In this document: positions 1 through 9,356 of the stretch, in pieces
Layout of the letters: every line of letters begins with the position of its first letter
How positions within the stretch are numbered: position 1 is the first letter of the stretch
Notes under the pieces: generated by a model
What the model saw: only the letters and a program-made list of their open reading frames with translations
Databases searched by the model: none
Told to the model about the DNA's origin: nothing
Source of the DNA: Mycobacterium sp. UM_CSW
Lineage (GTDB): Bacteria; Actinomycetota; Actinomycetes; Mycobacteriales; Mycobacteriaceae
Assembly: GCF_000455205.1 (NCBI RefSeq)
Contig: NZ_AUWQ01000022.1
Coordinates: 1-64,000 of the forward strand
DNA: 64,000 nucleotides
Reading direction: 5' to 3'
Made by a program: the position numbers and the translations under genes

Positions 1-10
1 GGAGAGCCGC

Positions 11-1141
11 ATGACAACTGACGTGAAGATGCAAGGCAGCCAGCACCTACAGGAGGGCTTCCGCGTCGATGCAGACCGCCTCAAGTCGTTCGTGCGGGTA
101 CCGCTGATCGCCGAGGGCATGACCGAGGAGGACGCTGACATCGTCGCAGAGGTCCTCGTTCGCACCGATCTCCGCGGCGTCCATTCGCACGGCACCCAGC
201 CTCTCTGGAGGTACCTGACCGGCCTGCGTGGCGGCGCCATCAACCCGCGCGGAGGCTTCACGGTCGTTTCGGAAACACCGGCGACGGCAGTGATTGAGGG
301 AGGTGGCGGGGAAGGTCACGTCCTCTCCTATAAAGCGACCAAGCTCGCCATGGCTAAGGCAGAGACCACCGGCGTCTCAACCGTGCTCGTACGCAACAGC
401 AATCATTTCGGGGCGGGCGGCTTCTACGCGCTCATGGCGGCGGAAGCCGGGTTCGCATCGCTGATCATGACAAGCACGCCGCTCGTCCTGGTGCCCACCG
501 GGGGGACTCGTGCCGCAATGGGTAACGGTCCGCTTGCTTATGGCTTCCCCAGCCGTGACGGAATTCCGGTCATTCTGGACCTGGCGATGAGCGTCACCGC
601 GGGCAGCGTCGTGGAAGCTGCCGCCATGCGCGGAGAGTCGGTGCGAGAAGGGTCGATCGTCGATAGGGACGGCCTGCCGACGACCGATCCCACCAAGGTC
701 GCCGGTCTCCTTCCTATCGCCGGCTACAAAGGCTATGGGCTGGCACTCATGTGCGAGCTTTTTGGTGGGGCGCTAGCCGGCGCAGATGTCGGATCGAAGG
801 TCAATGGCGGGGGGGACAACTCGGATAATCTCGCAAACTGGGCCCGAGTGCGTCCAGACGTGCCTTTTGGTGTCGGGCACTCGTTCATGCTCTTCAAGCC
901 GGAGTTCTTCCTGGACGAAGGGCGCCTCGAAGACACAGTCGCGGAGTACGCCGGTGAGCTCCGCAGCGAGCGCACCGCGCCCGGTGTCGACCGCATCTAT
1001 ACCCCTGGGGAAATGGAGCATTACCGCGAGCTTGACTACCGCGAGAACGGCATCGGATTCGACGAGGCGAGCATTGCGGCACTTCGCAAGATCGCGTCCG
1101 ACTACGACTGTGGCGAGCTGCTGGAGGCTGCGATCCACTGA
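11..1141 (+). CDS. Ldh2-type malate/L-lactate/ureidoglycolate dehydrogenase family oxidoreductase
   Basis: A 376-residue protein of the NAD(P)-dependent Ldh family, which reduces or oxidises 2-oxo/2-hydroxy acids and does not share the classical Rossmann LDH fold. Family features visible are the N-terminal LRGVHSHG segment (about residues 54-61), the RNSNHFGAGG segment (about 128-137), the ALDLA-like ILDLAMS stretch and the KGYGLAL motif near residue 239. Length is normal for the family (330-380). ATG is preceded by GGAGAG. The physiological substrate cannot be read from sequence. The next gene starts 37 bases downstream, so the two are probably cotranscribed. Confidence 0.85.
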   Translation: MTTDVKMQGSQHLQEGFRVDADRLKSFVRVPLIAEGMTEEDADIVAEVLVRTDLRGVHSHGTQPLWRYLTGLRGGAINPRGGFTVVSETPATAVIEGGGGEGHVLSYKATKLAMAKAETTGVSTVLVRNSNHFGAGGFYALMAAEAGFASLIMTSTPLVLVPTGGTRAAMGNGPLAYGFPSRDGIPVILDLAMSVTAGSVVEAAAMRGESVREGSIVDRDGLPTTDPTKVAGLLPIAGYKGYGLALMCELFGGALAGADVGSKVNGGGDNSDNLANWARVRPDVPFGVGHSFMLFKPEFFLDEGRLEDTVAEYAGELRSERTAPGVDRIYTPGEMEHYRELDYRENGIGFDEASIAALRKIASDYDCGELLEAAIH

Positions 1142-1178
1142 ATGGTCACCTGCGCAATACACCGATCGAAGGGTAAAT

Positions 1179-2300
1179 GTGCTTAATCCATTCGACGACT
1201 ACCCGATTCATTCCAGCGCGGATCCGATAGCGCATCTGGTCAGCGGCGACCCGAACCACTATGACCGGTACTGGTTCAACGGACACCAGAACGATGGCGG
1301 TCTTTTTTTCGGCGCGGCCATGGGGCTATATCCGGTCCGAGGAGTTATCGATGCTGCGTTCAGCGTGGTGCTGGACGGGGTCGAGCACTCGATCTTCGCA
1401 TCGGGAACGATGCCGCTCGACCGGACGACCAGCGTGGGGCCGGTCCATATGGAGGTGCTAGCCCCGATGCGAGTCATCCGCTTCTACGTCGAGCCAAACG
1501 AGCACGGTATTTCCTGCGATCTAACGTTCCGGGCAGTGACCGTTGCTGTGGAGGAACCGCGGCAGCGACGATTGAGTCCCGAAGGTGTACTCCTGATGGA
1601 TCACACGCGGATGACCCAATGGGGCACGTGGCAGGGCACCATCACCGTCGACGGCGTCAAGATTGGGGTCGAAGCATGGCAAGTTTCGGGCACCAGGGAC
1701 CGTTCCTGGGGTCTTCGCCCGTTGGGTGATCAGGTGCCGAACCAGCGTCAGATGGGCGAGTTTCAGTTGTTCTGGCTATGGGCACCACTTCATTTCAATG
1801 ATCGCTTCACCCACCTTGCGCTGCACGAGCACGCCGACGGATCGCGGTGGTTGGAGACCGCCCTGGTGCTGCAGCCCCTACCAACCGATGCTGCGCCGTG
1901 GAGTACCGCCGGCGTACGCCGCTGTCGGAATATCGAATACGAGTTGGAATGGAAGCCTGGAACGCGGGAAATGAAACGAGCGCAGCTGCGGTTCGAGGAC
2001 CCCGTGGAAGGACAAGTCACCATCGAATTGGAGAAACACTTCGCCTTTAGGATGCGCGGTATCGGCTACGCACATCCGTACTGGGCCCACGGCACACTGC
2101 ATGGAGCACTCGAGGTCGGGCGAGAGTCGCTTCCACTTCATGACGTCGACCCCGTGGACTTCAGCTCACTTCATGTGCAGAACGTCGTCACGGCAACGAT
2201 GGGTGACAGAACCGGCATCGGTGTGCTTGAGCAGATGCACATCGGCCCGCACGGTCCATCGGGGCTTACAGGACTGCTCGACGGCTATTCAGCCCGATGA
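1179..2300 (+). CDS. Conserved hypothetical protein, probable lipocalin/AttH-like beta-sandwich
   Basis: A 373-residue protein that I recognise as an actinobacterial family of unknown function. It begins VLNPFDDYPIH and contains the internal motif GTRDRSWGLRPLG. The fold is probably related to hydroxyneurosporene synthase/AttH-type beta barrels; this is inferred from the motif pattern, not shown. The start is the GTG at 1179, preceded by GAAGGG at a good spacing. The frame is open much further upstream, but that part overlaps the previous dehydrogenase and looks non-coding. Homologues usually sit beside lipid or steroid catabolism genes. No catalytic residues can be assigned. Confidence 0.7.
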   Translation: MLNPFDDYPIHSSADPIAHLVSGDPNHYDRYWFNGHQNDGGLFFGAAMGLYPVRGVIDAAFSVVLDGVEHSIFASGTMPLDRTTSVGPVHMEVLAPMRVIRFYVEPNEHGISCDLTFRAVTVAVEEPRQRRLSPEGVLLMDHTRMTQWGTWQGTITVDGVKIGVEAWQVSGTRDRSWGLRPLGDQVPNQRQMGEFQLFWLWAPLHFNDRFTHLALHEHADGSRWLETALVLQPLPTDAAPWSTAGVRRCRNIEYELEWKPGTREMKRAQLRFEDPVEGQVTIELEKHFAFRMRGIGYAHPYWAHGTLHGALEVGRESLPLHDVDPVDFSSLHVQNVVTATMGDRTGIGVLEQMHIGPHGPSGLTGLLDGYSAR

Positions 2301-2394
2301 GGGTCATCACCCCTGAGGTGAGCCAGCGGGATGGATGGACCTGCTAGACCGTGCCCTCGTACGTCTGAGCAGCGGGCACTGGACTCGCAACCCT

Positions 2395-3349
2395 ACCGGG
2401 CCACGTCATAACGATCCTCGGTGCCGTCACGGTGTGCATCGTGATGGCCGGACTGGCCTTAACCAACCAGCTGCCCTCCTCGGCCACGCGCCGTGGCCCT
2501 GGGCGATATGTCGCGGGAGCCGGCGATTTCCGCCCCCGCGCGTTTGGCACTAGTACAACCCTCCTACTCACCCTGCTGGTACTCGCCGATGATCACATCG
2601 TCGGCTGGGTGATCTACGAACTTCGGGTCAAGACCCCAGCGGTGGATCTGCGGTCGCCCGGGACCCGCGCGTCCCGATCGCCCACCTCTCAATGTTCATC
2701 GCGACGACCGGCTTGTTCTCCGCGGCCATTGTCACTTCGGTCGTCTTTCAAGCGCCGTCGGCGACAGGCATCGGCCTCGGCCAGACCGCCTTGGGCGCAG
2801 CGCTCGTCATCGCACCCGGGACGCTCATCGGCGGTGCTCTCTTCAGCCCACTCGCGGGCCGAATGTCCACGGACACGGGCGCTGGCGTCGCAATGCTGGT
2901 GGGAAGCCTCATCATCTTCGTCGGCTATACAGCCCTCGTGTTCGGCGGCACCAAGCCGCCGATCCTCATCGGCGGCGTCCTATTGGGGCTGATTGGCATC
3001 GCCTTCGTCTATTCGGCCATCCCGAATCTGTTGCTGCCGGCGGTCGCGTCAGAGCGCACCAGTGAGGCCGCCAACCTGAACCAGGTGATGAAGTCGATAG
3101 GTGCCGCCGTGGGCCCGCTGGTCTTCTCCGCGATTCCTCGCGAGCAACCTGGTACCGATCAACGGCGTGCCCATGCCCTCACCGACGTCCTACCTCGGAG
3201 CCTTCATCTTCATGTCGCTCTCCGGTCTGGCGCTCGTTGTCCTGTCCATGCTCGTCATCCGGTTCGAGCGCCAGCGACTCGACCGGCTGAAGAAAGATCC
3301 GGCCACTGACGACATCGAGGTGGAGGTGGTAACCGAGTCGGCCGACTGA
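2395..3349 (+). pseudogene. Decayed MFS (DHA2-like) transporter, C-terminal half
   Basis: Membrane-transporter coding sequence spread over three frames. Bases about 2395-2650 encode a hydrophobic helix ending in VKTPAVDLR. About 2660-3135 encode several transmembrane helices (AAIVTSVVFQ, GALFSPLAGRMSTD, LIGGVLLGLIGIAFVYSAI), with an SEAANLNQVMKSIGAAVG segment typical of 14-helix drug/H+ antiporters. About 3140-3349 encode a last helix and a charged tail. Two frameshifts (near 2650 and 3140) and the missing N-terminal half make this a pseudogene. The small stretch 3350-3588 holds nothing I recognise. Confidence 0.75.
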
Positions 3350-3588
3350 CCTGCCGGTGATCTTGGACGGCTGGACCCACGCCATGCCAGCGTCGCCGAA
3401 CAACGCCCACACCGCCGCCGCGGCCAGCGCCCTGGCGACCCTACAACTAATTGGTTCGGCCGCCCAGTGCCAGCACTTCACGGCGTTCGGCGTCATCGAG
3501 TGTCAAACCTGAACATCTCGCGACCCGCCGCAACACCGATGTGGCAACGGAAGAGGACCAACGTGCTTCGGCACCTCGTCACCTGACG

Positions 3589-4341
3589 TCAGTCTGTAGC
3601 CGCGAGGACTGCGAGCTCGGTACGCGATTGGCAGCCCGTTGTTGTCAGGGCCCGGCTCACGTACTTCTTGACGGTATCCTCGGTGAGCCACAATGCTTCG
3701 GCGATCTGGCGATTCGTCCGTCCGCGGGCAAGCAACTCCACCACGTCGCGTTGCCGTTTCGGCAACTGCGCCAGCGGGTCGAGTCGTACCCGAGAGGGCG
3801 CCAGCAGACGCGACAGCCCGCTCAAGCGGCGGCACAACGAGCGGAGTGCCGCCGCGTCACGGGCACTGACTGCATCCGGGTCGGGGTCGAACAAACCGAT
3901 CAGCCCGTGCGTCGCGGTCCCCATCGGAAAGGTGAACGCGTTACCCGACTGAACACCGGCCGCGTAGAGAAACTGCGTGACAAACGGCGGCGCGGAGTCC
4001 CGAACTGACGGCAAGTCAAGCAGGCTGACCGATCCAGCCGTGCGCAGCCGATCCAGGGCGGTTGGGGTCGCAAACACGTCGTGCTCGCGCCACCTGCTCA
4101 GATAGTCACCCAGCTTCGCTCCAGTAGCGTCGCCCGTGATCACCGGCGTGGTGTCGGCGAAGGCCTCGGCCAACGTCGCTCCGGTGAAAAACGTGACTCC
4201 TTGAACGTCGAACACCTCGCTGACCGCACGCACGACGGCCAGGCGGAACTCGGCAAAGTCGGCCGTGGTGTCACAGGCGTCGAGCACCGCGAACACCTTC
4301 TCGTAGTCTGCTACCCGCAGTTCAGAAGTGACGTCGCCCAC
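3589..4341 (-). CDS. LuxR-family transcriptional regulator
   Basis: About 250 residues with a C-terminal LuxR/FixJ-type helix-turn-helix: LPKRQRDVVELLARGRTNRQIAEAL followed by TEDTVKKYVSRAL. The N-terminal part resembles a GAF-like sensor region (AVVRAVSEVFDVQGVTFFTG). The frame stays open to 4533, but I place the start at GTG 4341, where conserved-looking sequence (GDVTSELRVADYEKVF) begins; GTG 4377 is an alternative, and neither has a strong Shine-Dalgarno. It is divergent from the SDR at 4524, which it may control. Ligand unknown. Confidence 0.75.
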   Translation of the reverse strand: MGDVTSELRVADYEKVFAVLDACDTTADFAEFRLAVVRAVSEVFDVQGVTFFTGATLAEAFADTTPVITGDATGAKLGDYLSRWREHDVFATPTALDRLRTAGSVSLLDLPSVRDSAPPFVTQFLYAAGVQSGNAFTFPMGTATHGLIGLFDPDPDAVSARDAAALRSLCRRLSGLSRLLAPSRVRLDPLAQLPKRQRDVVELLARGRTNRQIAEALWLTEDTVKKYVSRALTTTGCQSRTELAVLAATD

Positions 4342-4523
4342 GCATCGAGTAAACGTCGGCGCATGCGAACTGTCCACTTTCGTGCACTTTCGGCGATGTG
4401 GGGGCGAGGCTAATCTTGCCGCTGACAAGCACACACTTCGCGGCAAGGAGGCCTGGTGTCCCCGGCTCCGGTTTGGTTGTTTCACCGCCCGCCCAAGAAG
4501 TACGGGGCCGAAAGATCCAATAA

Positions 4524-5318
4524 ATGAGTGCATTTGACGGAAAAGTCGCTTTGGTAACTGGGGCCGCGTCAGGCATCGGACTGGCCGTCTCGCGGCAGTT
4601 GATCCAGGACGGTGCGAAAGTCGTCGGCGCCGACATCTCCGAGGACAATCTGAACCGGGCCGCAGCCGATATGGGTCCGAACTTCGCGCCCGCGATCACC
4701 GATGTCCGGATTGAGGAGCAGGTGATCGCGGCCGCTGCGATAGCCCAGAACCACTTCGGAGGCATGCACTTGGGGTTCAACATCGCCGGAGCGAGCAGCA
4801 TCGGCGCGATCACCGACATGGACGAATCCACCTGGGATTTCACCGTCGATGTCGTACTCAAGGGCACATTTCTGTGCACCAAGCACGAAGGGCGCCGCAT
4901 CACCGAAACCGGTGGCGGCGGGGCGATCATCAATGTAGCTTCGCTCAACGCCCATGTTCCGATGGAGTTGGGCAGCAGTTACGCCGCAGCCAAGGCAGGC
5001 GTCGAGATGTTCAGCAAGAACGCCGCTTTAGAGCTGGCTGCTCACGATATTCGCGTCAATGCCGTGCTGCCGGGATTGGTCGATACTCCGATGACGAGCC
5101 CGCTGCTGGGAATCGGACGAGTCCGCGAGGACTTCATGAATCGCATCCCGATGCGCCGAGCCGCCAGTCCGGAGGAAATCGCTGACGTATGCCTTTACCT
5201 GGCCGGAGATCGCGCGTCGTATGTCACGGGCACGAGCCTGGTGGTGGACGGAGGCTGGGAGATCACAAACTACCCGCCGCTCAGTCTGCACTTGGCGGCC
5301 CTGGCTGAAAGCCAGTGA
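4524..5318 (+). CDS. SDR-family NAD(P)-dependent oxidoreductase
   Basis: A 264-residue classical short-chain dehydrogenase. The cofactor loop TGAASGIG is at residues 12-19, catalytic Ser140, Tyr153 and Lys157 (YAAAK) are present, and the C-terminal VVDGGW motif is intact. The NNAG motif reads NIAG, and the Asn of the usual catalytic tetrad appears as Val111 (VVLKGTF). That variant may be normal in this subfamily, but it is worth noting. The gene is divergently transcribed from the LuxR regulator. The substrate is probably a secondary alcohol or ketone; not determinable further. Confidence 0.85.
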   Translation: MSAFDGKVALVTGAASGIGLAVSRQLIQDGAKVVGADISEDNLNRAAADMGPNFAPAITDVRIEEQVIAAAAIAQNHFGGMHLGFNIAGASSIGAITDMDESTWDFTVDVVLKGTFLCTKHEGRRITETGGGGAIINVASLNAHVPMELGSSYAAAKAGVEMFSKNAALELAAHDIRVNAVLPGLVDTPMTSPLLGIGRVREDFMNRIPMRRAASPEEIADVCLYLAGDRASYVTGTSLVVDGGWEITNYPPLSLHLAALAESQ

Positions 5319-5527
5319 GATCGGTGGCTACTTCACAAAATGACGCGATACTGTCCCGCTCGGCGGTGGTGGTACCTGGCCGGCCTCGCCGCGACGGATC
5401 ACGCCATCGCGAGGACGACGGACCGCAGGCTCGGCACATGGTGACGCCCTAGGGGCAAGGAGAGCTGCTCGTTCGGTCGAATACCGAGTCGAGACGCCGT
5501 GAACCGTCTACTACGAAGGGTGAGTGC

Positions 5528-6085
5528 ATGTCTGACGTATTGCCAACCGTCGAGCAAGGGAACGCTTCTGTCGACGCGACTGCCGGGCGGGCCCCGGGGA
5601 TCAGCGTCTACTCGGGAGCGTCGCTAGGGCCCGTTACCGACGTCATGAGCTATCCGGAGTTTCCACCAGGAATCGTCGAGCAATTCGACATCTCCTTTCT
5701 TCTCGCCGGAACTGTCGTCGACGTCGTATTCGAAGACAGCAGGCCGGACGGCTTCAGCCTCACCAACATTCGGCTGGCCCCCGACTTCATCCTGCCGGCT
5801 CACCACCACGACGTCGACTGCCTGTACTACGTTCAATGCGGATGGATCCTGCTCGGTCGCAGGCGCATCGACCCGGGCGGTGGATTCTTGGTCCTCGCCG
5901 AGCGGCCTTACGGTTACCGCGCGGGCCCGGAAGGGGCCACCGTCTTGGAGTTCCGGCTTGCCCGCAGTTTCAACATGGTCGTCACCGAGACGAGCCCGGC
6001 TAAGTGGAAAGAAATGGTCGGCGTCGCCGAAAAGCACGCCAACTGGCCGGGATTCACTGAATCAGTCGCCCTGCCGACAGACTGA
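5528..6085 (+). CDS. Cupin-domain protein
   Basis: A 185-residue protein with a single cupin-like barrel. The candidate metal-binding motif is PAHHHDVDCLYYVQCG in the first conserved box, followed by a PGGGF/RPYGYRAGPEG box. It resembles small cupins that act as dioxygenases, isomerases or sensors in catabolic loci, but I cannot assign a reaction. ATG is preceded by GAAGGGTGAGTGC. About 210 bases separate it from the SDR upstream (5319-5527, no recognisable feature), so it may have its own promoter. It ends just before the IS debris. Confidence 0.6.
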   Translation: MSDVLPTVEQGNASVDATAGRAPGISVYSGASLGPVTDVMSYPEFPPGIVEQFDISFLLAGTVVDVVFEDSRPDGFSLTNIRLAPDFILPAHHHDVDCLYYVQCGWILLGRRRIDPGGGFLVLAERPYGYRAGPEGATVLEFRLARSFNMVVTETSPAKWKEMVGVAEKHANWPGFTESVALPTD

Positions 6086-6121
6086 CGGTCGAGCTCGGCC
6101 AAATGCCTCCGCTGACCGATT

Positions 6122-6885
6122 TCATGTGCGCGGAGGCCCCATATTCCACGGCGTGCCGGGCGAAATGTGGGACAGACCGACCTTGTTCACGCAGAACTGT
6201 TGCAGCGCTTGAGAAACCAACGCCGGCCCGTTGTCCATCCGCAGCACCATCGGCGGTCCGCCGGTTGCGTCGAACACCTTCTCGAGCTCGACGACGAGAC
6301 GGTCGTCGATGATCGACCGTTCCACCAGATGCAGCAAGGATTCGCGGGTGTGCTCGTCGACCATCGAGGCGATTTTGATCGCCTTGCCGTCGACGGTCGA
6401 GCCGAATTGGAAGTCGATCGCCCACACCATCTTCGGGGCATCGGTGATCACCTCCGGCACCGAGGACACCCTGCGCGGGTTGTGCACGCGGCGCTGCAGC
6501 CCCTCCTGGCACCACAGCCGGTGCACCTTCTTCACGTTGAGCACCTGGCCCTCGTCGTGAGGCAGCGCCGCCCAGGCACGCCGGAACCCATGACACTGGT
6601 GTCTGGTGGCGTAGACACGCAACCACGCCCGCAGATCGGCATCGGGATCGGCTGGCGTCGCTGCCATCGGCAACGTCCGGTAGGTCGACCGGGCAAGCCC
6701 AACCGCTTTGCATGCCAACCGTTCCGACATGCTCCTCGTGTCCTTGAGCATGTCCACGGCGCGCCGCTTGGCGGCTGGGCTCAGAATTTTCCCTTGGCCA
6801 CCTCGCGCAGGGCGTCCTTCTCCAGCTCCGCGTCGGCGAGCTGCCGCTTGAGCCGCCCGTTCTGCTCGCGGCAGCTACCGCGAAC
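6122..6885 (-). pseudogene. IS3-family transposase remnant (orfA tail plus truncated orfB)
   Basis: Reading leftward, bases 6880-6781 encode the end of an IS3 OrfA (EQNGRLKRQLADAELEKDAL, then REVAKGKF and stop). OrfB follows in a shifted frame (KRRAVDMLKDTRSMSERLAC) with the HTH_21 and rve regions, WAIDFQFGSTVDGKAIKIAS containing the first catalytic Asp, and VLRMDNGPALVS containing the second. OrfB is cut off after TPWN, before the last catalytic Glu, so the element cannot be active. GGAAAATTC at the orfA/orfB junction fits the family's programmed frameshift. The right flank is joined to an IS5-type fragment. Confidence 0.85.
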
Positions 6886-6888
6886 ACG

Positions 6889-6960
6889 CCATGGATTTTG
6901 GTGGCCAACCCACCGCGCGACCGCCCGATCGCGTGACCTGCAGGTTCACACTCGGCCAGC
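6889..6960 (-). mobile_element. IS5-family transposase fragment
   Basis: About 70 bases encode GHAIGRSRGGLATKIHG, the highly conserved GRSRGGL-TKIH block of IS5/IS427-group DDE transposases. Nothing else of that gene is present. The fragment abuts the IS3 remnant, so two unrelated insertion sequences have been truncated and joined here. The following stretch to about 7129 holds no gene I can support. Confidence 0.65.
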
Positions 6961-7129
6961 GGAAGATTCGTGTCATTCGACCCAGCCCCTGTGTCCTGAT
7001 TGGGGCGCGGTGAACCGCCCCGGCGAGTCCGGAGACTTCAATGTGCGCCGGAGTTCCTGGTGAACTGAGTTGCCCCGATTCCGGTGACTACGACAAGGTC
7101 GCGCAGCGGATCGCCAGGCACAACGGTGC

Positions 7130-7366
7130 TCAAGCGCCCGGCCCAGTGACACGCCAAGCGCGGGCAGGCACGCGGCCAGTGACTGGGTCGAGGCGCGCAT
7201 GCGCAGGGCTGACCTTGACCAGTTCGGTCTTTGGCTCGCCGGGCATTGCGCCGGAAGCCTCCACGGCGGTATGCCACGTGGCAATGGCCAACGCACGATA
7301 CTGCTCGAGTTCGTCGGGATCACCAACGTCGTCGGGAACTTGCATCTCGTACACCCAATCGGCCAC
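7130..7366 (-). CDS. Small hypothetical protein
   Basis: A 78-residue acidic protein beginning VADWVYEMQVPDDVGDPDEL. GTG at 7366 has AAAGGA about 10 bases upstream. Codon positions are GC-biased as expected for a real gene, and the acidic N-terminal half looks like conserved protein rather than a chance frame. It lies directly after the remains of a thiolase on the same strand, so it may be what is left of that operon. No domain recognised. Confidence 0.45.
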   Translation of the reverse strand: MADWVYEMQVPDDVGDPDELEQYRALAIATWHTAVEASGAMPGEPKTELVKVSPAHARLDPVTGRVPARAWRVTGPGA

Positions 7367-7384
7367 GTCGTGAGATCCTTTCCG

Positions 7385-7600
7385 TTCGTCGCGGTCAGCG
7401 ACGCAGAATCGTCCCCGGCGCAGTTGCCGGCGGCGCCGAGGACGTGGGCCAAACCAACACGGGCTGAGTCGATCTGACGCTTACCGCTTCTCCCCGCAGT
7501 TGCTGCACGATCTCGACGACCTGTCCCAGATGCGACGCACCGACCGGCTCACCCTAACTGATAAAGCCTCCGTTGGCGTTGACGGGCTTAGAGCCCCAAT
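7385..7600 (-). pseudogene. C-terminal remnant of a thiolase/lipid-transfer acetyl-CoA acetyltransferase
   Basis: Reading leftward, the sequence encodes KPVNANGGFIS, a TAG stop, then GEPVGASHLGQVVEIVQQLRG, the counterpart of the thiolase block NPxGGLxxxGHPxGASG. After a frameshift it gives VGLAHVLGAAGNCAG, the usual tail of this family. The catalytic His of GHP is replaced by Glu in this remnant. An in-frame stop, a frameshift and loss of about 300 N-terminal residues make it a pseudogene. It is one of three broken thiolases in the window. Confidence 0.7.
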
Positions 7601-7626
7601 GTCGGTCACGCCGCGATCGATTGGCA

Positions 7627-9258
7627 CTAACTCAGGGCGTGGATGGAGGCTTCTCTAGCAAAGGTGAAGCCCTCGAAGCCGTCCGCCTCGACCTGGTAGC
7701 AGACATCGGCGTACAGGTTGAGGTTGCCGGGCAGGAAGAGCGCCGCGTGTTTCTTCCCCGGAATGTTGGCGCCGACGTTCCACGCCCGGACCCCGATGCC
7801 CGCCGTCAGGATCGATGGTCGGCTCAGCAGTTTCACCAGCCGCCCGTTCCACGCCTCGACCGCCTCGGCGGTCGGCTCGGCGGTCCCGATCCCCTTCTCC
7901 TCCATCCACGCCACCATGCGTCCGATCCAGGTCGCGGTGAAATCGATCACCAACGGGATGTTCGAGAAAACGGTCTGCGGACCGGAGATCATGAACAGGT
8001 TGGGGAATTCGTCGATCGCGATCCCGAGGTACGTCCTCGGACCGTCGGCCCACTTCTCGCGCAGGCTCCGACCGCCGCGTCCGCGGATGTCGATCGAGGT
8101 CATGGCGCCGGTGCCAGCGTCGAACCCGGTGGCGAGGATGATCATGTCCAGCTCGTACTCGGCATCGGCCGTCTTGAGACCGTTCGGTGTGATCCGCTCG
8201 ATCGGCGCCGTGCTGACGTCGACGAGCTCCACGTTCGGGCGGTTGTACATCTCGTAGTAGGAGTGCCCGAGAGGCGGACGCTTGGCCATCAAGGGATACC
8301 TCGGGCACAGAAGATCGGCGGTCTCCGGATCCTTGACGATCGCCCGGATCTTCTTCCGGATGTACTCGCAGGCGGCCTCGTTGATCTCCGGATTGGAGAA
8401 CATGTCGGAGACGGTTTCGAAGACGAAGTGGAACCCACCGCGTTCCCACCCGACGTCGAACGCCGCGCGAAGCTCCTCGGGGCTCATGTCGGCGCCATTG
8501 CGCGCCGGTTCTGTCATGTCGTACCCGTAGAAGTGGTTGTGGCAGCGCTCCCAGATCGTCGCGTAGTCGCGCTTGATCTCGGCCCGCTGGGCGTCGTCGA
8601 TCGGATGGTTACGGCCAGGCAGGACCCAGTTGGGCGTCCGCTGAAAGACCGTCAAGTGCTCGGCCAGGCGGCCGACCTCCGGCACCAGCTGGACGCCGGT
8701 CGCACCAGTTCCGATGATTCCGACCCGCTTCCCGTCGAATGACACTGTCTTGTCCTTCGGCCAACGGGCGCTGAGATAGAGCTCACCCGTGAAATCGTCG
8801 AGGCCCTCGAACGGCGGCACGTAGGTCGCCGAGAGAAGCCCCGTGGCGAAGACGACGTATCGGGAGGAGAGCGTGTCGCCCCCGGTCAGAGTGACCGTCC
8901 AGGTGCTCGAGTCCTCGTCGTATGCCGCGGCGTCGACGTGCGAGTCGAAGCGGATGTATTCCCGTAACCCGAGACGATCCGTCGCGAAGGAGAGGTAGCG
9001 CTGCACCTCCTCCTGACGGGGGAACCGGTGCGTCCAGTCCCACTCCTGGAGGATCTCCTGGGAGTGGCTCATCGCGTAGATCCAGGCCTCGCTGTCGGTA
9101 CGGGCGCCCGGATAGGAGTTCCAGTACCAGGTCCCACCGACGTCGGATCCGGCCTCGAGCAGGATTGTCGAGAGCTCGAGCCGACGGAACTCGTGAAGCG
9201 TGCGCAGGCCGCCGAAGCCCGCGCCGATGATGATCGCGTCGACGTCGATCTCCGTCAT
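7627..9258 (-). CDS. Baeyer-Villiger-type flavin monooxygenase (signature His replaced)
   Basis: A 543-residue class B flavoprotein monooxygenase. The FAD Rossmann motif is GAGFGG (12-17), the second BVMO fingerprint GGTWYWNSYPGARTD is at 41-55, and the NADPH Rossmann motif GTGATG is at about 183-188. The Arg-bearing MAKRPPLGHSYYEMYNRPNV segment follows. The diagnostic FxGxxxHxxxWP motif reads FTGELYLSARWP (156-167), so its His is Leu162 (codon CTC, bases 8773-8775). The family inserts oxygen next to ketones using NADPH and O2. The neighbouring alcohol dehydrogenase and esterase fit such a route. A TetR gene lies upstream on the same strand. Activity of this copy is uncertain because of the Leu. 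Confidence 0.85.
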   Translation of the reverse strand: MTEIDVDAIIIGAGFGGLRTLHEFRRLELSTILLEAGSDVGGTWYWNSYPGARTDSEAWIYAMSHSQEILQEWDWTHRFPRQEEVQRYLSFATDRLGLREYIRFDSHVDAAAYDEDSSTWTVTLTGGDTLSSRYVVFATGLLSATYVPPFEGLDDFTGELYLSARWPKDKTVSFDGKRVGIIGTGATGVQLVPEVGRLAEHLTVFQRTPNWVLPGRNHPIDDAQRAEIKRDYATIWERCHNHFYGYDMTEPARNGADMSPEELRAAFDVGWERGGFHFVFETVSDMFSNPEINEAACEYIRKKIRAIVKDPETADLLCPRYPLMAKRPPLGHSYYEMYNRPNVELVDVSTAPIERITPNGLKTADAEYELDMIILATGFDAGTGAMTSIDIRGRGGRSLREKWADGPRTYLGIAIDEFPNLFMISGPQTVFSNIPLVIDFTATWIGRMVAWMEEKGIGTAEPTAEAVEAWNGRLVKLLSRPSILTAGIGVRAWNVGANIPGKKHAALFLPGNLNLYADVCYQVEADGFEGFTFAREASIHALS

Positions 9259-9356
9259 TGCCTACCACCTCTCCCCTCGACGATGTCGTCTGAGACGATG
9301 GTTCAAGTTACCACATGGCTATTCGGTTTTTGAAGGTCGCGGACGAACCGACGGGA

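Noticed and set aside
786-1178. Upstream in-frame extension of the hypothetical gene at 1179
   Set aside because: It overlaps the coding end of the Ldh2-type gene, is Ser/Thr/Arg-rich, and GTG 1179 has a good ribosome site.
7573-8742. Long open frame (389 codons) on the plus strand opposite the BVMO-like gene
   Set aside because: It is antisense to a clearly conserved gene and its composition (Arg/Asp/Gly/Val-rich, no motifs) is typical of the opposite strand of GC-rich coding DNA.
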